Assembly: GCA_035689095.1 (NCBI GenBank)
Contig: DASSMB010000084.1
Span: 1 to 17,072, forward strand
Origin: JACDDK01 sp035689095
Lineage (GTDB): Bacteria; Actinomycetota; Rubrobacteria; Rubrobacterales; Rubrobacteraceae
Length of the DNA stretch: 17,072 nucleotides
Direction: 5' to 3'
Within the stretch, counting starts at the first letter, position 1. Every line of letters starts with the position of its first letter. Both the position numbers and the translations under genes were made by a program. The notes beneath the pieces are model-generated. The model saw only the letters and a list, made by a program, of their open reading frames with translations, ran no database searches and had not been told where the DNA came from. Of the stretch, positions 1 to 6,028 are shown one piece after another.

Positions 1-522
1 TCGGCGGGCAAGACCGGCACGACCGAGGAGTTCGCGGATGCCTGGTACGTGGGCTTTATCCCTCAGCTATCTACAAGCGTCTGGGTGGGATATCCGGGCG
101 AGCGGCGCTCGATGGTCAACATAAACGGCCTTACGGAGATCAACGGCGAGAACTACCCGCTCGACATCTTCTCGCTCTATATGCAGAATGCCGTGTCGCT
201 TTATCCGGTCCAGCAATTCGACGTCCCGAGCCCGTACCTCAACCTCCAGATCAAGAAGAGCGGCCGCGCCGCCACCGCTCTTGAGACGACCGGGAAAGAA
301 GACTCCAAACTGGAGGGAACGGTCTTCGATCCAACCCCGCGGCCGCAGCAAGTCCAGCCGACGCCGCAACAAGTACAGCCCACACCGCAACAGGCACAGC
401 CGACGCCGCAACAGGCACAGCCGACGCCGCAGCCGTCAAATTCGGGTAGTGGCGGTGGAGGCGGTGGTGGTGGCGGAGGCTTCCCGGCAGACGGAGTTTT
501 CGACGGCAGTATCTTCAATTAA
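1..522 (+). CDS. Penicillin-binding protein, C-terminal part of transpeptidase domain (5' end outside window)
   Basis: The reading frame is open from base 1 and ends at TAA 520-522. The first codons give S-A-G-K-T-G-T-T, the KTG(T) motif of the serine transpeptidase (penicillin-binding) fold, followed by D-A-W-Y-V-G-F-I-P and a W-V-G-Y-P strand, as in class A PBPs that cross-link peptidoglycan outside the membrane. The catalytic SxxK and SxN motifs, and any glycosyltransferase domain, lie upstream of the window. After the fold comes a low-complexity tail: about four PTPQQ(V/A)Q units (bases 352-435), then roughly ten glycines, ending F-N. The tail may span the wall or act as a flexible linker; this is inference. 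The gene converges on the IMPase-family gene with a 41-base gap. Class A is preferred over class B because of the disordered Pro/Gly tail, but this cannot be proved from this fragment. Confidence 0.88.
   Translation, partial: SAGKTGTTEEFADAWYVGFIPQLSTSVWVGYPGERRSMVNINGLTEINGENYPLDIFSLYMQNAVSLYPVQQFDVPSPYLNLQIKKSGRAATALETTGKEDSKLEGTVFDPTPRPQQVQPTPQQVQPTPQQAQPTPQQAQPTPQPSNSGSGGGGGGGGGGFPADGVFDGSIFN
352..435 (+). repeat. Four tandem 21-bp units coding for a Pro/Gln repeat
   Basis: Four in-frame 21-base units start at 352, 373, 394 and 415, each encoding (V/A)QPTPQQ with the last unit ending Q-P. Units 3 and 4 are nearly identical at the DNA level while 1 and 2 differ at several third positions, so the array probably expanded by slippage or unequal crossover and copy number may vary between strains. 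Confidence 0.85.
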
Positions 523-528
523 CGTCGG

Positions 529-547
529 GAGATCCTTTCCCGATCTC
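529..547. terminator. Possible bidirectional terminator hairpin between convergent genes
   Basis: GAGATC (529-534) pairs with GATCTC (542-547) around a 7-base loop, in the 41-base gap between the convergent PBP and IMPase-family genes. The stem is short and only a weak T-rich stretch follows, so the call rests mostly on position. Confidence 0.35.
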
Positions 548-563
548 TTCCGGCGCGGGTTGA

Positions 564-1388
564 CTATCTCTTGTTGAGAATACCCAGTATCTCCGCGTGG
601 AGCGGATCTCCGTTGCTTGCCACCAGACCCTGCGAGGCGGGGGTCCACGGCTCGCCGGTTATATCGGTGGCGCGGCCTCCGGCCTCGGAGACGAGCAGGA
701 CGGTGGGCGCGTAGTCCCAGGCGGTGTTGCGGGTCCCGATAGAGGCGTCGAGGTAGCCGGCGGCGATCCAGGCTCCACGTATCCCCGCGCTGCCGAGCGC
801 CCGGAGCTGCCAGGAGGCGGCGAAGACCTCGTCGGTGCCCTTCCTGCCGTCCTCGCGCATCGCGCCCATGAACGAGATGTCCGCGCCGACGAAGGCGTCG
901 TCCAACTCCCGCGTCGCGCTGACTTCGAGAGGGGTGCTGACGCCACCGTTCTCCCGGTAGGCGCCGCCGCCGAGTCGGGCGTGGTAGAGGTCGCCGAGCC
1001 GGGGGGCGGCGACGGCGGCGTGCGTGACGGTGTCGTTCTCGATCACGGAGATACAGGCGCAGAAGAGCGGGTTGCTCCTGGCGAAGTTCGCCGTGCCGTC
1101 CACGGGATCGAGGAGCCAGGACCGGCCGGAGGCTGAGATCTCACCGCCCCGCTCCTCGGAGAGGATGGCGTCCTCCGGGTAGTGTTCCTCTATCGCCGAG
1201 ATCATTAACTCCTCGCACAGGAGGTCTACCTCGGTTACGTAGTCCTTGGGGCCCTTCTCGCGGATCTCACCGGGACTCTCGTGGCGCGAGAGCTGCAACT
1301 CGCCCGCCCGGCGCGCAAGGTCGCAGACGAACTCGTGTAGCTCTTTCGAAGTATCCAGGGTGTTGCCGGTGCTACCGGAAGTGTTCAC
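564..1388 (-). CDS. suhB: Inositol monophosphatase-family phosphatase (SuhB-like)
   Basis: 274 residues, the usual length for the family. IMPases are Mg-dependent phosphomonoesterases acting on inositol-1-phosphate and related substrates. Motifs seen are the S-E-E at 77-79, the metal-binding L-D-P-V-D-G-T-A-N-F at 93-102 (Asp94 and Asp97) and the C-terminal W-D-Y-A-P at 224-228 followed by E-A-G-G. The start is GTG 1388-1386, which overlaps the TAG stop of the sigma factor gene by one base, so translation is probably coupled and the two genes share a transcript. In Mycobacterium suhB also lies close to sigA (established knowledge). In E. coli SuhB takes part in rRNA antitermination; whether this protein does is unknown. 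The substrate could instead be histidinol phosphate, PAP or fructose-1,6-bisphosphate; the sequence does not decide. Confidence 0.9.
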   Translation of the reverse strand: MNTSGSTGNTLDTSKELHEFVCDLARRAGELQLSRHESPGEIREKGPKDYVTEVDLLCEELMISAIEEHYPEDAILSEERGGEISASGRSWLLDPVDGTANFARSNPLFCACISVIENDTVTHAAVAAPRLGDLYHARLGGGAYRENGGVSTPLEVSATRELDDAFVGADISFMGAMREDGRKGTDEVFAASWQLRALGSAGIRGAWIAAGYLDASIGTRNTAWDYAPTVLLVSEAGGRATDITGEPWTPASQGLVASNGDPLHAEILGILNKR

Positions 1389-2491
1389 TACCGGAGATAT
1401 TCACGCAGGTTCTGGGTGCGGCGCTGCTCGCGCAGCAGGTTGAGGGTCTTCATCTGGATCTGGCGGACGCGCTCGCGGGTGATGTCGAACTCGCGGCCGA
1501 CTTCCTCCAGGGTGCGGGGACGGTCGTCCTTCATCCCGAAGCGCAGCTCGATGATCTGGCGCTCCCGCTCCGGCAACTCGTCGAGCGCCTCGCGCAGGTG
1601 CAGCTTCAAGAGAGACTCGGAGACGGCCTCGGTCGGGGTAACGGTCGTGGCGTCCTCCAGGAAATCGCCGAGGTGGGAGGAATCCTCCTCGCCCACCGGC
1701 GTCTCCAGGCTGATGGCCCGCTGGCTGATCTCTCGCAGGCGCAGGATCTCCTCTACCGGGATGTCCAGCTCGCGGGCTATCTCCTCATCGAGGGGCTCGC
1801 GTCCGAGGGTCTGGGTCATACGGCGGTGGGTGCGGTGGAACTTGTTGACCTTCTCGACCATATGGACCGGGATGCGGATCGTGCGTCCCTTGTCGGCTAT
1901 CGCTCTGGTGATGGCCTGACGGATCCACCACGTCGCGTAGGTCGAGAACTTGTAGCCCTTGGTGTGGTCGAACTTCTCCGCCGCCCGTATGAGGCCGAGG
2001 TTGCCCTCCTGTATGAGGTCCAGGAAAGACACTCCGCGGTTGCGGTACTTCTTGGCGATGGAGACGACGAGTCTCAGGTTCGCCTCGACCAGCCGGTCCT
2101 TCGACCGCTTGCAGCCGCGGGCGATACCCTTGGCCAGCCGGATCTCATCGGCGTGCGTGAGGAGCTTGACGCGCCCGATCTCGGCCAGGTACATGCGGAT
2201 CGAATCGCCCGTCGCGACGGCGTGAGCTATCTGGACCGCCGGCGTCTCCGGCGCCTGCGTCACGGCTATAGCGGCGACCGCCGGAGAGGTTGCCTCCGCG
2301 GACTCGTTCTCGACGAGCGTGATCTCCTCTTCCTCAAGCGCGGCGTAGAACTCTTCGACTTCCGTCGCCGATAGGTCGCCCTCCTGCAGAAGGTCCGCGA
2401 CCTCCTCCGTACTGATGAAACCCTGACTCCGCCCGCGATTCAAGAGCTCGTCCGTGCGCTCCGCCAGCAACGTGGTGTTCTCGGTCGACAT
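1388..2491 (-). CDS. rpoD: RNA polymerase primary-type sigma factor (sigma-70, SigA/RpoD)
   Basis: 367 residues with full sigma-70 domain order. A short region 1.1-like helix bundle (F-I-S-T-E-E-V-A-D-L-L near 25-35) is followed by an acidic linker and Ala/Pro-rich spacer (about 52-92). Region 1.2 starts D-S-I-R-M-Y-L at 96-102. Region 2 (about 116-200) holds the core-binding L-D-L-I-Q-E-G-N-L-G and the -10-reading Y-A-T-W-W-I-R-Q-A-I (185-194). Region 3 follows to about 285, and region 4 (about 295-367) has the helix-turn-helix L-E-E-V-G-R-E-F-D-I-T-R-E-R-V-R-Q-I (328-345). It directs core RNA polymerase to promoters. The ATG start has an upstream GGAGAGGAG Shine-Dalgarno. Region 1.1 and the lack of any anti-sigma gene favour a housekeeping sigma, although a close group 2 paralogue cannot be excluded. 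It diverges from murE with 261 bases between. Confidence 0.96.
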   Translation of the reverse strand: MSTENTTLLAERTDELLNRGRSQGFISTEEVADLLQEGDLSATEVEEFYAALEEEEITLVENESAEATSPAVAAIAVTQAPETPAVQIAHAVATGDSIRMYLAEIGRVKLLTHADEIRLAKGIARGCKRSKDRLVEANLRLVVSIAKKYRNRGVSFLDLIQEGNLGLIRAAEKFDHTKGYKFSTYATWWIRQAITRAIADKGRTIRIPVHMVEKVNKFHRTHRRMTQTLGREPLDEEIARELDIPVEEILRLREISQRAISLETPVGEEDSSHLGDFLEDATTVTPTEAVSESLLKLHLREALDELPERERQIIELRFGMKDDRPRTLEEVGREFDITRERVRQIQMKTLNLLREQRRTQNLREYLR

Positions 2492-2584
2492 CTATCTCCT
2501 CTCCTGAGACAAGGCCATCGTGACCTGCGAGTTCAACATCCGAGGTGCCCGGTTTGTAAAGTTCCTGTTAAAAATGACTCGCGT

Positions 2585-2613
2585 AGACTAACACACCATA
2601 TATGGACAGTCAC
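2585..2613 (-). promoter_or_regulatory. Candidate rpoD promoter
   Basis: On the minus strand GTGACT (2613-2608) and TAGTCT (2590-2585) are separated by exactly 17 bases and lie about 95 bases upstream of the rpoD ATG. The -10 is preceded by TGT, an extended -10 arrangement. The spacer contains the perfect 10-bp palindrome CCATATATGG (2596-2605). The region is much more AT-rich than its surroundings. Called by eye. Confidence 0.5.
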
Positions 2614-2736
2614 CGCGATTCTGGCCAATTTAGTGTGTTTTATCTTACTTTTCCCAGGTATCAATCTCCACCCGTCATATTTCGGCGATGTTTCGATGTT
2701 GTTGCGGCCGGTTTGCCGAGTCGCTTGCCCGGCTCT

Positions 2737-2745
2737 TGCTACACT
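2737..2745 (+). promoter_or_regulatory. Extended -10 for a probably leaderless murE transcript
   Basis: TGC (2737-2739) precedes TACACT (2740-2745), forming an extended -10 element. The last -10 base is 7 bases before the GTG at 2753, so the expected transcript start coincides with the start codon. No good -35 lies at 17-base spacing, as expected when an extended -10 is used. Confidence 0.45.
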
Positions 2746-2752
2746 ACGCGGT

Positions 2753-4246
2753 GTGATTCTGGAGCGGCGAGAGCTTGAGCGGACCCTGGGAGCGCGCGTG
2801 CCGACCGGCGTGGATCGTATAGATGGAGTAACCCACGATTCGCGGCAGGTCCGGCCGGGCTTCGCTTTCGTGGCGGTCCCCGGCTTCCGGCGCGACGGGG
2901 CCGAGTTCGTCCCGGACGCAGTGCGCGGCGGCGCGGCACTCATCGTTTCGGAGCGTCCTCTGACCGGAGTTCCTTCTGGCGTCCCGGCGGTCGTCGTCCC
3001 GGATGCTCGCGTCGCGCTGGCCGCTCTCGCGTGCGCCGTGCAGGGGAATCCCTCGGCGGCTCTGGAGGTCTATGGCGTAACCGGCACCAACGGCAAGACC
3101 ACGACCTCCTACGCGCTCTACGCGCTCCTCGCGGCGGCCTTTGGGAAGGAGAAATGCGGCCTGATGACCACGGCGGAGGTCGTGTACGGTGGGGAGCGGC
3201 GCCCGGCCGACCGAACTACGCCGGAGGCCGTCGAGGTGCAGGGGACGCTCGCGGAGATGCTGGAGGGCGGCGTTCGGAGGGTCGTCATGGAAGTCTCCTC
3301 CCACGGCGTCGAGCTCAGGAGAGTCTCCGGGACGCGGTTCTGCGGCGCTATCTTTACCAACCTGACCCGCGACCACCTCGACCTGCACGGCACGATGGAG
3401 GCGTACTATGCGGCCAAGCGCGAGCTTTTCTACTGGGCCGACGGGCCGAAGCTCGCCAACGCCGAGGACTCCTGGGGACGGAGGCTCGCCGGCGAGGTCG
3501 AGGGCGTAAAGACCTTCGGCGGGACCCAGGAAGCCGACTACCGCGTTACGGACGTGCGCGACACTCGGGAGGGGACAGCCTTCGCGCTGCGCCATCAGGG
3601 GGGTGTTACGGAGATTCAGACCCCGCTATTGGGTCCGTACAACGTGCTCAACGTCGCCGGGGCCGCGGCGCTGGCGCTGGAGATCGGGGTGGAAGGAGAG
3701 ACCCTGGCGAGCGCTGCCATGGAGATGGAGCAGGTGCCCGGACGGTTCGAGCGGGTGGCGAAGCGCGAGGAGCACGGGTTCGAGGTCATCGTGGACTATG
3801 CGCACACCGACGTAGGGCTCGAAGCGGTGCTACAGGTGGCGCGCGGAGCTGCGAACGCAGCGGCGAACGCGGCGGCGAACGGACACCCCGGACGGGTTAT
3901 CTGCGTCTTCGGGGCGGCGGGGGACAGGGACGGGGCCAAGCGTCCGCTGATGGGCAGGGTAGCGTCCGGCCTCGCGGATCTCGGCATCGTCACGACCGAC
4001 GACGCGTACTCGGAGGACCCGGAGAAGATCGCGGCCGAGGTGGCGGCGGGGGCGGACCCGGAGCGCACCGAGGTCATCCTGGACCGGCAGGCGGCGATCC
4101 GGCGGGCGCTCGAATGCGCGCGGGAGGGTGATGTGGTAGTCATAGCCGGTAAGGGACACGAGAGGGTCCAGCACCTACCGGAGGGAGACGTACCCTTCCA
4201 CGACGCCACGGTTGTCGAGGAGCTCTTGGGGACGCTGGGGAGGTAG
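2753..4246 (+). CDS. murE: UDP-N-acetylmuramyl-tripeptide synthetase (MurE), amino acid specificity uncertain
   Basis: From GTG 2753 the protein has 497 residues, normal for MurE. This cytoplasmic Mur ligase adds the third amino acid to UDP-MurNAc-L-Ala-D-Glu using ATP. Motifs: T-H-D-S-R (27-31) in the UDP-binding domain; P-loop V-T-G-T-N-G-K-T-T-T (109-118); E-V-S-S-H (180-184); T-N-L-T-R-D-H-L-D-L-H (202-212); the carbamylated-lysine site A-K-R-E-L-F (221-226); D-Y-A-H-T (348-352); G-D-R-D (390-393). The DNPR motif that reads meso-diaminopimelate is replaced by D-D-A-Y (416-419), so L-lysine, ornithine or another residue is plausible. The frame stays open 40 codons upstream, but those codons lack Mur-like character, and GTG 2753 fits both the family N-terminus and the -10 box. 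A short Ala/Asn repeat (365-377) is inserted in domain 3. Other mur genes are not adjacent. Confidence 0.93.
   Translation: MILERRELERTLGARVPTGVDRIDGVTHDSRQVRPGFAFVAVPGFRRDGAEFVPDAVRGGAALIVSERPLTGVPSGVPAVVVPDARVALAALACAVQGNPSAALEVYGVTGTNGKTTTSYALYALLAAAFGKEKCGLMTTAEVVYGGERRPADRTTPEAVEVQGTLAEMLEGGVRRVVMEVSSHGVELRRVSGTRFCGAIFTNLTRDHLDLHGTMEAYYAAKRELFYWADGPKLANAEDSWGRRLAGEVEGVKTFGGTQEADYRVTDVRDTREGTAFALRHQGGVTEIQTPLLGPYNVLNVAGAAALALEIGVEGETLASAAMEMEQVPGRFERVAKREEHGFEVIVDYAHTDVGLEAVLQVARGAANAAANAAANGHPGRVICVFGAAGDRDGAKRPLMGRVASGLADLGIVTTDDAYSEDPEKIAAEVAAGADPERTEVILDRQAAIRRALECAREGDVVVIAGKGHERVQHLPEGDVPFHDATVVEELLGTLGR
3851..3880 (+). repeat. 12-bp tandem repeat inside murE (Ala-Asn run)
   Basis: Two and a half copies of GCGAACGC(A/G)GCG, at 3851-3862, 3863-3874 and 3875-3880 (partial), encode an A-N-A-A run in a loop just before the conserved V-F-G-A-A-G-D-R-D strand of MurE. 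It probably arose by slippage in a tolerant surface loop. Confidence 0.75.
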
Positions 4247-4252
4247 AGCGGG

Positions 4253-4513
4253 TTGCAGAAGCAGAACAGGGCCGAGGTGCTAAGGCGTCTCAAGAGCGTG
4301 GAGGGGCACGTGCGGGGTGTCGCCAAGATGGTAGAGGAGGGGGATGTCACCTACGCGGAGGTAGTGCAGCAGACGACGGCGATCTTCTCGGCGATCCGGC
4401 GCATCAATACCGTGATACTCAAGGACTTCGTCGAGGAGCGCGCCGAGCGGGACGGGGCTTCGGAAGATTTGATCCGGGACCTCTTCAAGGCCATCGACCG
4501 GGTGATGAAGTAG
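4253..4513 (+). CDS. CsoR/FrmR (DUF156) family small helical protein without metal-ligand cysteines
   Basis: 86 residues, the normal length for this family of all-helical tetrameric repressors of metal or aldehyde stress genes. The family signature R-R-L-K-S-V-E-G-H-V-R-G (11-22) is clear, followed by M-V-E-E-G (26-30) and the long helix A-I-F-S-A-I-R-R-I-N (43-52). CsoR copper ligands form a Cys-His-Cys set; here the protein has no cysteine at all, the position of the H in the usual L-L-x-x-H-L is F59 in I-L-K-D-F-V, and the only histidine is H19 in the first helix. Classical Cu(I) sensing therefore looks impossible; it may sense something else or have another role. TTG start 4253 follows a good GGGGAGG (4237-4243), 6 bases after the murE stop, so it is probably co-transcribed with murE and the next genes. 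Confidence 0.8.
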   Translation: MQKQNRAEVLRRLKSVEGHVRGVAKMVEEGDVTYAEVVQQTTAIFSAIRRINTVILKDFVEERAERDGASEDLIRDLFKAIDRVMK

Positions 4514-4515
4514 CG

Positions 4516-4788
4516 ATGAACCACCAGATGAGGCTGCTCTACACCCTGATCGCCGTGATCCCAATCGTCGTCGCGGGCGCGGGCCTCGCCGCCTTCTTGC
4601 TGCTGCGCGCCGGATACGGGCCGCTGGTCTGGGGCGTGTTGCCGTTCCTGGCGATGCTGGCGCTGGCCGGAATTATAGGCGCCGTCCTGGGACGCGCGGC
4701 GACCAACCGGCGCGTTCCGCGGGATGACCGTCCTCCGCGGGATACGGATCGAGACACGGATCAAAAGCGAGCGGACGATGATGTATAG
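4516..4788 (+). CDS. Small membrane protein with two TM segments, unknown function
   Basis: 90 residues. Two hydrophobic segments are clear: about 7-30 (L-L-Y-T-L-I-A-V-I-P-I-V-V onward) and about 36-60 (V-W-G-V-L-P-F-L-A-M-L-A-L-A-G). A hydrophilic C-terminal tail rich in Arg and Asp (about 64-90) follows, which by the positive-inside rule should face the cytoplasm. The ATG at 4516 lies 2 bases after the stop of the CsoR-like gene, so translation is likely coupled. I do not recognise a family. High GC at third positions and tight packing support it as a real gene. Confidence 0.7.
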   Translation: MNHQMRLLYTLIAVIPIVVAGAGLAAFLLLRAGYGPLVWGVLPFLAMLALAGIIGAVLGRAATNRRVPRDDRPPRDTDRDTDQKRADDDV

Positions 4789-4798
4789 TCCGGGACTT

Positions 4799-5092
4799 AT
4801 GGAACCCGTGGAAGACAGACGCGCGCCCGGTATAGACCGGCTGGAGCAGCAGGTGGACGAGCTGGAGAGGCTCACGGACACATTGGGCGAGGTGCCGGAC
4901 GAAGAGGTCGTTGCAGTGCTCGCCCGGGCGGTGGAGTTGCTCCAGGAGATCAACAGCGGCATCGAGGCTGGTCTTGCGTCCTCTCAGCAGGGCGCTCAGG
5001 ACGTGAGCGCGCTCCTGGAGCGGGTAAACCTCGGGCCGTTCGACGAGGCTCTGGAGGAGATCGAGCAGAAGTCCGGTGAGCCTGGTGCCTGA
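4799..5092 (+). CDS. Small helical (coiled-coil) protein, unknown function
   Basis: 97 residues from ATG 4799. It is acidic and predicted mostly helical, with heptad-like leucine spacing in R-L-E-Q-Q-V-D-E-L-E-R-L-T-D-T-L near the N-terminus and further helices (V-V-A-V-L-A-R-A-V-E-L-L-Q-E-I). There are no cysteines and no membrane segment. ATG codons at 4778 and 4781 are alternative starts overlapping the previous stop. I prefer 4799 because TATAGT (4784-4789) lies 9 bases before it, the same geometry as other possibly leaderless genes here, and no starts have a good Shine-Dalgarno. It overlaps pyrE by 17 bases, suggesting co-translation with pyrE. No family recognised; the role could be structural or regulatory. 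Confidence 0.6.
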   Translation: MEPVEDRRAPGIDRLEQQVDELERLTDTLGEVPDEEVVAVLARAVELLQEINSGIEAGLASSQQGAQDVSALLERVNLGPFDEALEEIEQKSGEPGA

Positions 5093-5609
5093 CCTCGCTG
5101 CCCGCGTCCGGGAGGCGGCGCTCCTCGAAGGGGACTTCGTGCTCTCCAGCGGCCAGCGCAGCAGCTTCTACGTGGACAAGTACCGCTTCTCGACCGATCC
5201 GGTCCTCCTGCGCGACATCGCCGCCTCTCTCGCTAACCGGCTGCCGCAGGACGTTACGCGGCTTGCCGGGGTGGAACTCGGAGCCGTGCCGCTCGTCGTG
5301 GCGGCTTCGCTAGAGACCGGGCTGCCGTACATTATCGCCCGCAAGGCGGCAAAGGAGTACGGAAGCTCCGCCGGGAGCGCCTTCGAAGGAGAGTTCGAGA
5401 GGGGTGAGAGGGTGGCCCTGATCGAGGACGTGGTCACCACCGGAACGCAGGCCGTGGCCGCCGCCAGGAGGCTCGTAGAGGCCGGAGCGGAGGTCGCCGG
5501 GATCATCGCCGTCCTCGACCGGCGGGAGGTCCGGGAAGCATCATTGGGAGAGTTCGGTTTCGACGCGCTGCTTACGATTGAGGATTTGCGGGTAGAAACC
5601 GGCGATTGA
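5076..5609 (+). CDS. pyrE: Orotate phosphoribosyltransferase
   Basis: 177 residues. The enzyme joins orotate to PRPP to give OMP, the fifth step of de novo pyrimidine synthesis, in the cytoplasm. The PRPP-binding motif V-A-L-I-E-D-V-V-T-T-G-T-Q (113-125) with the acidic pair E117-D118 is intact. The upstream F-V-L-S-S-G-Q-R-S-S-F-Y-V-D (21-34) matches the orotate-binding N-terminal hood, and A-R-K-A-A-K-E-Y-G (88-96) is the family lysine loop. The start is GTG 5076, within the previous gene; GTG 5085 is a near alternative. Stop TGA 5607-5609. pyrF, the next pathway enzyme, lies about 420 bases downstream, separated by the HU gene with its own promoter and terminator, so the two pyr genes may not share a transcript. 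Confidence 0.94.
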   Translation: MSLVPDLAARVREAALLEGDFVLSSGQRSSFYVDKYRFSTDPVLLRDIAASLANRLPQDVTRLAGVELGAVPLVVAASLETGLPYIIARKAAKEYGSSAGSAFEGEFERGERVALIEDVVTTGTQAVAAARRLVEAGAEVAGIIAVLDRREVREASLGEFGFDALLTIEDLRVETGD

Positions 5610-5634
5610 GGCCACTATATATCTCTGGTATAGT
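5606..5634 (+). promoter_or_regulatory. Promoter of the HU gene
   Basis: TTGAGG (5606-5611) and TATAGT (5629-5634) are separated by exactly 17 bases, and TGG precedes the -10 as an extended element. The -35 box contains the pyrE stop codon TGA (5607-5609). Expected transcript start is about 5641, giving a leader of about 50 bases to the GTG at 5693. Confidence 0.7.
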
Positions 5635-5692
5635 CATCGGAATGTATGTAGGGTAACAAGGAGTGTAAGCTGTAGATGGAGGTAGAGGGACA

Positions 5693-5965
5693 GTGAATAA
5701 GACTGAGTTGATCCAGAAGATCGCCGATGAGGGAAACGGGTCCAAGAGCGACGCGCAGAAGTTCTTCGATGCGTTTACCGGGGTTATCACCGACGCGCTC
5801 AAGAAGGACGACGTGGTCCAGATCACGGGCTTCGGCAAGTTCTATGTGCAGAAGCGCGAAGCGCGGGAGGGCATCAACCCGCAGACGAAGCAGAAGATCA
5901 ACATTCCCGCGTCCAAGGTACCGAAGTTCACGGCCGGGAACGCGCTGAAAGATTCCCTCAAGTAG
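5693..5965 (+). CDS. hup: HU-family histone-like DNA-binding protein
   Basis: 90 residues, exactly the HU/IHF size. HU dimers bend and compact DNA. The N-terminal helices M-N-K-T-E-L-I-Q-K-I-A are typical, and the conserved V-Q-I-T-G-F-G-K-F (42-50), R-E-A-R-E-G-I-N-P-Q-T (55-65) and I-P-A-S-K-V-P-K-F-T-A-G (71-82) form the beta arm and saddle, including the arm-tip proline N-P (63-64). There is no lysine/alanine-rich C-terminal tail of the mycobacterial HupB kind. The GTG start follows GGAGG and AGAGGGA purine runs. The gene has its own promoter and a strong terminator, so it is probably an abundant monocistronic transcript. Confidence 0.96.
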   Translation: MNKTELIQKIADEGNGSKSDAQKFFDAFTGVITDALKKDDVVQITGFGKFYVQKREAREGINPQTKQKINIPASKVPKFTAGNALKDSLK

Positions 5966-5968
5966 TCA

Positions 5969-6005
5969 CGGATATTCTGTCCTTGGTGCCGCGGATATTC
6001 TGTCC
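5969..6005 (+). repeat. 14-bp direct repeat at the end of the HU transcript
   Basis: CGGATATTCTGTCC occurs at 5969-5982 and again at 5992-6005. The second copy forms the 5' arm end, loop and 3' arm start of the terminator hairpin. The first copy has no pairing partner of its own. Confidence 0.85.
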
Positions 6006-6010
6006 GCGGC
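5988..6010 (+). terminator. Rho-independent terminator of the HU gene
   Basis: GCCGCGGA (5988-5995) pairs perfectly with TCCGCGGC (6003-6010) around the loop TATTCTG, followed by the T-rich ATTTCTTCTGCTT. It lies 22 bases after the HU stop and 18 bases before pyrF. Confidence 0.8.
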
Positions 6011-6028
6011 ATTTCTTCTGCTTGTAGT

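Noticed and set aside
352..435. CRISPR-like array
   Set aside because: The units are contiguous, in frame and without spacers; it is a protein repeat.
2590..2639. Inverted repeat AACACAC (2590-2596) and GTGTGTT (2633-2639)
   Set aside because: Short arms 36 bases apart in an AT-rich region; likely chance.
2633..2752. 40-codon N-terminal extension of MurE from an upstream ATG
   Set aside because: The residues are Cys/Phe-rich and unlike Mur ligases, the stretch is AT-rich promoter DNA, and GTG 2753 fits both the family N-terminus and the -10 box.
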